This document shows, piece after piece, positions 29,448 through 39,200 of a stretch of DNA of 64,000 nucleotides (within the stretch, counting starts at the first letter, position 1; each line of letters starts with the position of its first letter). A model generated the notes under the pieces. That model ran no database searches. It had not been told where the DNA came from and saw only the letters and a program-made list of their open reading frames with translations. The stretch spans positions 1,054,001 to 1,118,000 of the forward strand of contig JACAXG010000108.1 of assembly GCA_018881555.1 (NCBI GenBank). The letters run 5' to 3'. The DNA is from Amblyornis subalaris. Lineage: Eukaryota > Chordata > Aves > Passeriformes > Ptilonorhynchidae. Made by a program: the position numbers and the translations under genes.

Positions 29448-29548
29448 TTTCTCTAGCAGGAACAATTTCATCTGCAGAGTGAATGAGACATAGGAAGCCA
29501 CGCTCAGAGACGTGGAGATATTTGCAAAAGGCGATGAAGCCGACTAAC

Positions 29549-29868
29549 CTGACCAATGGGTTCTTTGGTCGGAGCCTTTCCTCTTCGGGCGGTGCTCGTG
29601 GCCAAAGTGGTGGTTGTTTCCATGACCGACGTGGACATCTCCGACTGCATCGCTGTGGCTGTGGACTCGGTTGTCATAGAGGAAGGCACTTCACCAACAA
29701 GTCTCACATTTCCTTCTATCACGATGTTGGCATCATTTTCTGCTGCCATGTTCAGAACTTTCAAGCCATTGTAGTAAAGACCAGAGAGCTGGCCTTGGAA
29801 AGGGTGGCCACGTTCCTTGCCTCCAATTTTTATGGTTGCTTGGCTATTGAAGATTGTGAGCTGACGCC
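29549..29868 (-). CDS. NRXN1: NRXN1 exon: end of last LNS domain and start of Ser/Thr-rich stalk
   Basis: The exon supplies two bases completing the shared Gly codon and then 106 codons. It starts [18 protein letters not shown], passes through [19 protein letters not shown], the C-terminal strands of the LNS fold, and changes at about residue 60 (VGEVPSSM) into a Ser/Thr-rich stretch with TTEST, EMSTS and ETTTT, ending [13 protein letters not shown]. That is the O-glycosylated stalk that precedes the transmembrane helix. The Ile-Phe-Asn near the start carries Ca2+-coordinating residues in known structures. The acceptor is tcacag|GG (29869) and the donor CAG|gttagt (29548), phase 0 at the 3' end. 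The stalk wording ([16 protein letters not shown]) identifies NRXN1; NRXN2 and NRXN3 differ there. From memory, mammals have I for K in ATIKIGG, and Q for R and H in KERGHPF. Without the SS4 exon this exon joins directly to the 56115-56286 exon. The opposite-strand ORF over it is a shadow. Confidence 0.97.
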
Positions 29869-29889
29869 CTGTGAAGATAATATTATATA

Positions 29890-29895
29890 CATGCA
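29890..29895 (-). promoter_or_regulatory. UGCAUG (RBFOX-type motif) 22 nt upstream of the LNS6/stalk exon
   Basis: The transcript-sense hexamer TGCATG lies within the 3' splice region of the exon that competes with SS4 for the upstream donor. It is the core RBFOX binding motif. A single hexamer occurs by chance, but its place beside the acceptor makes it a fair candidate. Confidence 0.45.
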
Positions 29896-30755
29896 AAAAT
29901 GTTGACTGTGAACGCTATACTCTACACGAGTGATAACAGATTGTCATGGGGTGAAAAATGAGAGCAATAAACTATAAGAAAAGGATTTGACTCATAATTC
30001 ATTGCTTTTTAATGAGGTGTCCATGAAATGCATAAATTTTGAGAGCATTTGCATTTTTCTTAATTTACGACGTTTTGGGATTTATATGTTTTTTGCTAAA
30101 AGGCCAATCAAATATATTTGCAAATGTGTTTGGTGCTACAAGTGATACCCCTCTCCCTTTTACCTCAAAGCAGTGTTAACCTTTTGGTGTGTCTCAAGAA
30201 TGCCAGGTTTTCTAATTCCTTAAGATAACTTTTTCTTCCAAGTCTGCCAACATTTAAAAGGTTTTTTTTGTCCACGCAATGCAGCATAGAGCCTATAGCT
30301 TTATGTATGAGTTTATGTATGTATAGACATATACAAATATGTATATACACACAGACAAAGTTTATATATATGCCAACAAGTCACTAGGTCAAGCGAATTT
30401 TAAAGAATTTATGCAGTAATCTGTCGCATCTCTATATAAGTGAATATTTGCATTTTTAATTGTTTCCTTTTCGTATTTAAATGTTTATTTCCCTTCAACA
30501 TACACACTGAGAAGAAACACATGGCTCACACTGAGTATCTCAGAGGCAGATTCAAAAATAGATGTCTGATTGGCTTTCAGCAAGGCTATCAATTAAAATA
30601 AAAGGTTTAAGATGTAAAAGCGGCTTCAGAAATGATACACATACCGATGGAGAAATCATGGCACATTTCCATTAAACAGAGAAATCCTCAGCAACAGTAC
30701 CACTCTTAGTAAATAGAATAGTCACTTCAGCAGATTGGTTTCTGCTCACAAAAAG

Positions 30756-30761
30756 CATGCA
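30756..30761 (-). promoter_or_regulatory. UGCAUG (RBFOX-type motif) about 530 nt downstream of the SS4 exon
   Basis: TGCATG in transcript sense (within a GCATGC palindrome), in the short intron after SS4. RBFOX sites downstream of a cassette exon generally favour inclusion. Function here is inferred. Confidence 0.35.
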
Positions 30762-31140
30762 CACAACTTTAAGTTCTGTTTTAATTAGTGTTTGTTCCAA
30801 AATCCCCTTAGAAGGTTGCAAACGTTAAAGGGACTTCATTTTGATTGGCAATTCATATTGCCCACTATTTAAGATACCTACAGTTTAAACAAATTTTTTT
30901 CAGGACCATAATGAAGATATCGTAACTACACATATTTTTAGTTAATAATTTAGATGCTGGAACATGTAATATAATCTATGAATGATTTATAATTTTTGGT
31001 TAATGTTTGCTATGAGTACCTTCATAGATTGAGTTAGTGGATTATATTTAACAGTCCCTTTAACCTTAAGTTAACAGGGTAAGATTATTAAACAGCTGGT
31101 ACTTCTAGAAATGTATAGAAATTATTATACAAGGTATGCA

Positions 31141-31288
31141 AATATTACTCTATATTTTACTTTTTAAAATTTGTTTTAATTTAGTTTTACTGAAATTTAT
31201 TTTTTATGTTTATTAGTGTTACAATGAAGCACTACTTGGTTATGTTCAAATTATTTTTTTATTTGAAGTTTTAATCAATGTTTTTTAC
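31141..31288 (-). promoter_or_regulatory. UAAA-rich cluster after the SS4 donor (candidate SAM68/SLM2 response element)
   Basis: In transcript sense the first 148 nt of the intron contain eleven TAAA tetramers, including a TAAACATAAAAAATAAA stretch and ATTAAAAC twice. STAR-family RNA-binding proteins (KHDRBS1/SAM68, KHDRBS3/SLM2) bind U(U/A)AA-type motifs and are known to promote SS4 skipping through sites in the downstream neurexin intron. The position fits. General AT-richness inflates the count, so individual sites cannot be assigned. Confidence 0.6.
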
Positions 31289-31378
31289 CTTTGTCGAGTA
31301 GCCATTCATCAACTACTCGACCAAGTCGATATGGAATTCGCTGTCTAGCAATCGCCAGGCGCTCGTTATCATTGTTTC
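31289..31378 (-). CDS. NRXN1: NRXN1 alternatively spliced SS4 (AS4) cassette exon, 30 residues
   Basis: The 90-bp exon encodes the SS4 insert of neurexin-1: after the shared Gly it starts [12 protein letters not shown], continues RIPYRLG and ends [10 protein letters not shown]. As far as I can recall it is identical to the mammalian insert. The acceptor reads ctttaaag|GA (31379) and the donor AAAG|gtaaaa (31288). Both are weak: the pyrimidine tract is interrupted by As and the donor lacks G at +5. Entry and exit are both after the first codon base, so skipping keeps the frame. In the family, the insert lies beside the Ca2+ site on the ligand-binding rim of the LNS domain. Inclusion favours cerebellin binding, and exclusion permits LRRTM binding and strengthens binding to some neuroligins. 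It is too short for ordinary ORF searches and was found by reading the reverse strand. Seven CpGs in 90 bp and an internal inverted repeat are unusual. Identity is secure; use of the exon in this species is inferred. Confidence 0.97.
31293..31321 (-). promoter_or_regulatory. Exonic inverted repeat (9-bp perfect stem) next to the SS4 5' splice site
   Basis: Inside the SS4 exon GTCGAGTAG (exon bases 58-66) is followed 11 bases later by its exact reverse complement CTACTCGAC (exon bases 78-86). In the RNA this can form a 9-bp stem with an 11-nt loop, and the stem ends four bases before the donor. A competing 5-bp stem is also possible between TCGAC (exon 50-54) and GTCGA (58-62). The pairing is seen in the sequence; a role in splice-site access is inference. 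Confidence 0.6.
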
Positions 31379-33011
31379 CTTTAAAGTTTAAAGAGACATT
31401 TCATTGGTTAAAATCTGTAAGGTCAAAGGTTAAAAGTTAATACTTAAAGCTTGAGCTATACAGTTGCCACATGATTTTTTGAAATTTGGAATTTTAAAAA
31501 GTGCTACCTAGAACATTTCATGGTTCAGACTTTTCATTCATTCATTTATTTTATTTTAGCAAACAAAATTATTCCTATGTTAATTGAAAATTAGAAATCT
31601 GCATTTGAGCTAGGTTATTAAACTTATGTTATAGACAGACCCAAAAAACAAATTTAAACATCATCGAATGGCTTTACAAAAAAATGATAGTTGACCTCAG
31701 GGTTTTGTCTTTTTTGATGTTTCTTATTAACTAGTTAAACATGTTCAGGTGAAACAGGTTTAAGTTTTCAAAAGACATCCAAACTCTCACTCCAGGTTAG
31801 TCATTTAAAGAAGAACACAACTCTTAATCACCATCTAAGGCACACTTACTTCTGCTGTCTAATAATAGTCCTGCTGTACTTATTCCTAAGCAGAAAAAAA
31901 AAATACACACTTCTTTGCTTCATTTAAATAAAATCCAGAGATTCAAATATATGGTACAGAACAGACCAGGGCATTCACAGTTTGTACATTCTCTTAGGAC
32001 TTGTTGACAATGTCTCGAAGGAACACCAAGGCTTTGACAAAAGTAACTTGCTGAAAGGTAGCCTGGTTCTGAAACATGGTAGTGCTTTAAAATTTAGCAA
32101 GAGGCCATCTGTAGTGGGGTTTCATAAATTAAAAACTAACCAGAACTCGGCAATGCAAAGAGCAAACTTGTCATATTTGCCAACCATATCTATTCTCAGT
32201 CTATACAGAGATCTTTGACTTCTTTAACTAAAACAGTGAAATAAAGTAAGGCTGGTGCAGTCATAAAAATAGCAGATGAGGAATAATTAACAAAACACTT
32301 TAAATGTTTATTTCTAATTATAGTTTTTTATATTTGAATGATATAGGTATGATCCCTCAGAAAACCACTTAGAAAACGACTCAGGAGAATGGCAAACCTC
32401 GATATTTCCTTCAGTTCGTAGGCTTTAGGTGGCCGTAAATTTTTAGACCAACAATATCTTTTTCATTCATTGTCTTGGTTCATATTAGTAAAGAATCTGA
32501 GAGATAAGAAGATCCAGCTGAGTAAAAAAGCAGTCATTCATAATTCATGTCCAAATCTAAAGTCAGTCTTATTCGCTCAGATGTGCCTATTGTTTGTGAC
32601 TTCAAAACCCACCAAACCAACTAAGGAACCGAGCCCTGTATCTGCAGTGGAAATGTAAGCACATGATGCAGTAAGCCCACTGAGTGCTCAGAAAGACATG
32701 CCCTTGAACTAGATGGATCCTACTGATAATTATCAAACAAAAGTGTTATCCACATTCAGCAGATCAATGTTCTAGTTTGTTAGAAAATTACAAGCCATAA
32801 CAGGCTTGCAGGGAAGAATCGGTACAACAGCCCCCCAAAACAGCAAATGAAACCATGGTGGCTTTATGCACGTACTTCTGCAGTGACAAGAACTGCTAAT
32901 TTTCCATGTTTCATGCATCCCTCATTTGGATTAGCATGGACATAATTCACTACGTCAGAGGATGTCTCCTATTTGCTTTGGAGAAGATGGCCTTCTCCTG
33001 GTCACTTTCCA

Positions 33012-33205
33012 ATACAGAATCACAGAATGGTTTGGGTTGGAAGGGACATTTGAAGATCACTCACTCCAACCCCCATGCCATGGGTAAAAACACCTTTCAC
33101 TAGATTGGGTTGTTTGAAGCCCATTCAACCTGACCTCGAACCCTTCCAATGCTGGGGCATCCACGACTTCTTTGGACAGCCACAGAAGGTGGTTCCGCAA
33201 CTTCT
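33012..33205 (-). mobile_element. CR1 LINE fragment, 3' end, minus orientation
   Basis: Read on the plus strand it starts with ACAGAATCACAGAATGG and GGTTGGAAGGGAC, the reverse complement of the CR1 3' end, followed by the ACTCCAACCCCCATGCCATGG segment and GACCTCGAACCCTTCCAATG. The element is on the same strand as NRXN1. It is truncated at the 5' side near 33205 and moderately diverged. Its far edge is uncertain because a small inverted repeat (33180-33209) overlaps it. Confidence 0.92.
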
Positions 33206-33209
33206 GTGG
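33180..33209. repeat. Inverted repeat, 9-bp perfect arms at the edge of the CR1 fragment
   Basis: CCACAGAAG and CTTCTGTGG flank a 12-bp spacer where the CR1 similarity fades. It may be part of the diverged element or chance. Confidence 0.7.
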
Positions 33210-36200
33210 GTAAATATGCTATGAGAACTTCTATGTGTATGTCATATTAAAAAGTGCATTGACATATATATACACCTAAAATATATACATTTTGTTCATA
33301 TGTACATTTTCCTCTGTTCTCAACTTTCAGAAACATTTTCTGTAAAACAGAACTGAAACTGAACATCAAACATTTTACTGAAACTTTCTCTTTTCTACTT
33401 CTCCAAGAAATTGAAGATTTAAAATTAAACACTTCAGAATACAACTACTGTGATGATGTGAGAATACAAAAAGTTTCTGAGTTTTTTTCCTTTTATGATC
33501 TTTAAAATTACTTCTCTTCATCCCGGGCTCCTTCTCTTAAGCAAACTTCCCATGACTAAATGGAAATTTGATAAGTACCAGAAAAAACATAAGGAATGTC
33601 ATGTGACCAACACAAGAACAAAAATAAATGGTATGATCCTACATGTTTCTGTTCTGGATTTGTATCTTCAATTGAAATATGTGTGCATATATGTATACCA
33701 GTGAGCTAATAATTTATATTTTCTGACAGTTACTTTTAGCACACTTAGCTTTTCAATAAAATGTTTCTACAGTTTTTATTGAAGAATTATCTGTTGAGTC
33801 ACTGAATAAGTGAGAGAACATCCTATTTCCAAAAGGTTTCCTTAACTTCAAGCAAATGAATCATGAGGTTTAGTTGCCAATGGGTACTTTTTTTTTTTTT
33901 TTGGGTTATCTATATTTAAAAAAAAGAAAAAAATTAGGGGAGTGGGTGAGATTCTTCTGTGTCATTTATAAGACAGGCTAAGTTGTTCAGAAGAGGTTTG
34001 CAGCCATAAGGAATGCATTAACATGATGGAAATAAGTCTCACAGATAGAGATCATCATTCACTCATCAACTTCACACAAAGTTACTCACTGGATGCCTTT
34101 CATGAACAAACTCTCTCTAGATGTCAGAAGAACCAGACAGTTATGGCACAGTGTTCACAACTGTGTATATTAGGAAGGTGTTAAACTATGTTGTTTATTC
34201 ACCCAGTGGGTGTAAATCAGGTGCAATTGGTAAAAGAATCCTCTGCAGCCACCACACTGGATCCTTAGTGCTATTGCACTTCTCTGTTGTAATTCCATGA
34301 CTAACAGGGGATTTATCCTAGACAAGGTCTACTGCTGCCTCCACTCTCACTACTGCTCCAGAACATCTCTATGGTGATTGTGGAAACTCCTCTGTGAATT
34401 AACAGCATAAATTTAATCTTGGCCAGTTTATATATTTCTTTGAATTATTTCATTAAAACATACAATATGTATTTTTTTGGGACTATTATAATGTGATTCT
34501 ATCAATAAATTATGTTTTATACTAGCTGCAGCAGTCCTGCACCACTGGGAGCAAAATTCAAATGAAAAGCAAGGAAATAACAATTTGATTTGTAAAGGTC
34601 ACACAAAAAATAATTGCTGATTACATTAGCCCATTCCTCATCAGAGGAAAAGTGCACTGTGAAATACATCTCAATTTGACACCATTACATTAGCTTAAAT
34701 TCTTCTAGTGTATAATATAAATGGAAAGGCTAGCGGGGAAATGGTGTGGAACTTATCTGGATTTAGTTTCAAGGAGAACACATGGGTTTAGTAATGATGA
34801 AACCAGTAGACACATAACAACTACATTAAAAAAAATTATACGTAGCATTGGGAATAATGGAAACAACCTTAAAAGCCTCAAAAATCCTATTATTACATCA
34901 TGAAAAACACACTTTTTTTTCAATAACTGCTTTTTTCCAAACAGCTGGTTTGGGTCATACACTCAGCTACAATGAATCTGTATAGACCCACTGAATTCAG
35001 TAAAACTGTGTGCATTTCCTTCATCTTGGAACCTCATCCCCGGGAGAGAAATCACAAATACCACAGATTGTTTTTCTCAGGAGTATTCAGTGCACGTTTT
35101 TCTACCTTCCTTTATTTATGCTTGTTTTTACCAATATGGTGAACCACAAGGAACTTCTTCAGTAAAAAACACTTCCAAGAAGGTTAATAAATTTTTTCAT
35201 GCTCTAAATAAACCTGCGGCTTTGAGATTTTATTTCTGTTACCTATCTGAAAGATTAAGTGCTCTGGCAGGCGTCCTTTCAGTCGTAATTCATAAAAAAA
35301 CCCCCGATGTGCCTAAACTTTAATTGTAGACAGCTATGTGACTATCCAGCATTACTCTTCCAGGTTATATGGCCAAGATTTCTTTGATTAAAAAAGCTGG
35401 GTAGAAATGATTCACTCAGGATGTGCACCATGACATTGTCTAACCTGATTGAATTCTAGATGGCTTCATTCTTCTGCCAAATAGACAATATTTTGTCACA
35501 ACAGAGTGTTAATTCCATACGGGCAGAAAGGCTTCAAGGGAATAACAATAATTTCAAAGAACCAAGGTAAGCAGAGAAGAGCAGCAAAGGTCAAATCTTG
35601 GAGTCAGAGCTAAATCTTGTGTCACGATTGAGAAGAAGCAGTCCAAAAAAACTTTAATCATACCTTTATATCTATAGGTCAGCTGGGACAAACCAACTAT
35701 GTGAACTTCACTAATATGTATTTTATCCCTCCTGATTTATTATATTGTCAGGGCTGGAGTGTAATTCTATTTTGTGCTCTGAAATAAAGGTGTCAGTTAT
35801 TGATGTGAAATAGCAGCATCCTTGAAAGAGAATAAGTAAGAAGGTTGAAAACTGGGAGTCTGTGAAGAACAACCTAGAGTAGAGAATATTTTCTTTGAAA
35901 CAAACCCTTTAGCAGAATACAAATTCACATTGTTAGTCCCAGTGATCTGTTAGGGAAATAAATAACAAAGCGATGAAACCAAGGTCTATCACCATTTATA
36001 AACAACCCTCTCTCCTTAGTTTTGCTCATCATGATCTTGACACTGCTGTTTCGCACTCATGACTCGCCTGACATCTGCAAGAGGAAGACAGAGACCCGTA
36101 TCATTCCTCCAGGGGCAGTTAGGGATGAAACCTGACTGAAGCATCAACTGCATGGCATGAGAGGGAGCCACAGCAGCTCTGGGATATGAGGGCAAACAGC

Positions 36201-39200
36201 CCACAAACCTGGCCAGGCTAGGAAATGAAATCTGGTAATGGCCCGTAATAAAGTTCTTTCAAATCATCTACTACCATTACTGTGCACGTGTGCCTGAGAC
36301 TGGGTGGCATGGGGTAGAGGAGAAGAGGTCCAAGTTCACCTCAGGAACCCATTGTGTTTCTGGGGAATACTGTCCTGACCTATACCTCTGCTGAGTGCTT
36401 ACAGACTTGTCTATCCAGTGTTTGATCCAGAGATGAGCTCTAGATGGATCGTATGAAGCTGTGTGTTTGTTGGTTTTTTTTTCTGCGGCTAAAAGATGTC
36501 AGCTCCACTTGTTACAGTGTGTGGGGAGAGACAGAGGAGGATGCAGTGGTCGGGCTCGAAGATGTGGTACGAGGAGTTCCATACCCAGAAGACTGATTTG
36601 GGCCTCCTCCGGTGTTCAAAGGGAAGGTGCACACACAGGTGCAGAATGTGAACATTTGGAACAAACCTTACCATCAGCTCGGCGAGAAGATAAAAGGGCA
36701 AAGAAACTCTTAAGTTAGAGAAAGAATCTGTAGCAAATAAGGAAGAGTGCAGCTCTTCAATGCCTTACCTTCTCAAGAAAATTTAACCTATAAAGAGAGA
36801 AACCACCATGAAGTTTAACTTCTCCAAACTTTGAGGTGTCAAGCCCGGCAAGTTCATGTTAAGTGACCACAATATAACATGACCTTTTTCACCCTACAGG
36901 AACTCCCAAAATCCTCATAATGAACATTTAGCATCCAAAGAGACTATTTGCTCACAGAATGACTGATTGCAGTCTTCATAGCAGAGTAAAATCTCTCACT
37001 GGTGGCTTATAATGCTGGTAAAAATTAAGAAAAACTTAGGTTTGCCTTTAAGAAGAATACAATTACCACATTTACTGAAAGATGAATGTGTAAGTTGGCT
37101 CCAATTCCACTTATCCTAAAGACTGTACCAAAACATTTTATATTCACCTGTAAGTTCCTTGTTTCCTGCTTGCATATTAAACAAAGTAAATAATATTTTT
37201 ACAACTTTCTACAGGATAAAACTGAGGACTCTCATTAACCTCTCAGGGGGAGGTTGAACCTTTACTTCAAATCAACTACCTTCTGCCCTGTTTTGTTTTT
37301 GATTATTTTTCACCGGATTAATTAGTAATTAAATGAAGAGGACGCTGTCTCCTGACTTCCTCACCATAACGCAGTATCTGTCTCAGTTTGTGCAGTGCTG
37401 GATCCTTTACTTCGAGAGATTGGTGTATTATATCAAAAACAAACAAGAGAAGATGAAAAGCAACAAGAAGCAGATAAGAAAACATAAGACTTGTCTGATA
37501 AATTAAAGGTCATATTTTGTTATCAGGAATTTTTAAAAGATCCTTTGTACTGCCTGTGTAGTATTTAAGAAGCTAATATGGTAGGGCTGCTGCTAAAATA
37601 GGCAGGAAAATTGATAGAAATCATTAAAGAGGAATGAATTGTTTTAAGTATGGTACCATGCCCCACATCAACCTGAAAGTGTCATTTTGCAGTTCTCCAA
37701 GGTAAGAGGACTCTGAACTGTTTATAAATCATAATGTCACAGCATTTAAGGTTATTTTTCTATATAAATTTAACTAGAAGTTGACTGTAAGTACTTTCTT
37801 ATTCAATAGATTTTCAANAACTGGAAAATGGAGAATGTTTCAACCCTACTACATTGAAAATTAGCTAGATCTGAGGTAGCAACTACTGCAGGTGTTCTAC
37901 TGACTTTTGCCCAGGTAGCAATCTGGAATGATCTTCGTTTCATGTCAGCAAAGAGGTGCTATATAGAATGTCTCCTGACAGAAATAATACGTTATATAAA
38001 TGAACAACGACGAACTGGAAGCACTNTGCTCAGCTCTCATTGTAAATTCCCATTGGGCTGTAACTCCGTGAATATCCAGTATTCAGGTAGAAGCCATCAA
38101 TAAGAAAGGGCTTGTTAACTGTGTGGTAAGTCCCCTAATTAAGTTTAATCACCCCATAAGTTCCGAGATCGGAATAGGACAAACGGTCGAAAGGTCATTG
38201 CCCATATCCTTGCATTTTATTGTAGTTGGTGAAAGGCTTTGGGAAAATCTGTTTTTCCAATAAGTTATTTGTGGACAATTTGCAACATGAAAGTTATCTG
38301 AAACAATTGAAAAAATCTTCTGGAGTTGAATTCTGCCCTTGGTTATGTTGATAAGAGAAAATAGAGTATTGGCCTTCAGTTGTGCTCACCAAAGCTACTG
38401 CATTTGGGCTGCTTTAGCAGACTGTTCAGGGGCAGTGCAGGCTGCAGATAAAGTCATGCTCATTACATGACCAGATTCATAAAAAACATAAGAAATTCAA
38501 AGCACTCAGTGTCAACCCCCATCAACAGCACACAAACTAACTTGACTGCAACTGTAAATTTAAAAANCATTGATTTTGTGTTCTTTCACAAAGCATGAAA
38601 ATGCTGGAGTTAACCCCCACTGCGTCCCACAGTCCTGGACCATACAGGTGCTTTGTCACACTTGCTGCACCTGCCCAGGCTGTGTCAGCTCATTCTCCTA
38701 GGGATAAACATAATTACNCACAAGCCAACGGGAACAAAACACAGGTCATTATTTGGACGAGACTTTGCCAAGCAGAAAACCCCAAATGTGCCCATACAGA
38801 TAGAAAATGGCATTTCAGAGATAAAAATCTGTTCTGTGTCAGCAGTGCAGGCACAAAAAAAAAATAGAAAAAAGAAAAAGTAGCCCTTGGCCAAAGCAAG
38901 CTCCAGACTTTCAGTTCTGTCTAAAAGTGGCATTTCAATTTGTGTATTTAAGCCTTGCAGACATTTTACTATAAAAGAATAATCTATTTCAAATGGAAAG
39001 GTTTAAACTTGTACATACAGAGGGGGTTTAATGCTTTTGGCAAGACATAGAAACAGAAACTGTAAATAATAGAAACAGATGCTCACTGAGATAAAAGCAG
39101 AGGAGTGCTTTAGGACTGCAGGACTATAACGAGAAGTCCACCATGCCATAGCATAATGGATGTGGATAGGCTACCAGCAGAGATTCAATTTTATCTGTTA

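Larger units (their letters stand above)
1..29548 (-). other. NRXN1: NRXN1 intron (5' part) downstream of the LNS6/stalk exon
   Basis: The intron begins gttagt at 29548 and continues past the window start. The following NRXN1 exon (the TTDD...SAECPSDDED stalk segment) and the transmembrane/cytoplasmic exon were looked for on the minus strand and not seen. Contents: a CR1 3' end (5505-5627), a 21-G run (21467-21487), an AT-rich block (19022-19170), CAAA and GTTT simple repeats, an 18-bp tandem duplication, and A/T homopolymers at 12912-12927, 16066-16080 and 16331-16347. The two longest ORFs (2874-3389 minus, 20316-20813 plus) resemble nothing I know. The remainder shows no feature I can support. 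Confidence 0.85.
29869..31288 (-). other. NRXN1: NRXN1 intron, 1.42 kb, between SS4 exon and the next exon
   Basis: The intron starts gtaaaa at 31288 and ends cacag at 29869. It is very AT-rich, with a dense block of UAAA tetramers directly after the SS4 donor, two UGCAUG hexamers in the transcript sense and an AT/TATG-type simple stretch (about 30290-30375). It is much shorter than the two neighbouring introns and free of recognisable transposons, as would be expected if it carries SS4 splicing control. Confidence 0.9.

Noticed and set aside
1..29548. Next stalk exon and transmembrane/cytoplasmic exon of NRXN1
   Set aside because: Looked for the acidic SAECPSDDED segment and the conserved transmembrane region on the minus strand without success.
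29483..29905. Plus-strand ORF of 140 codons over the NRXN1 stalk exon
   Set aside because: Antisense shadow of a real coding exon.
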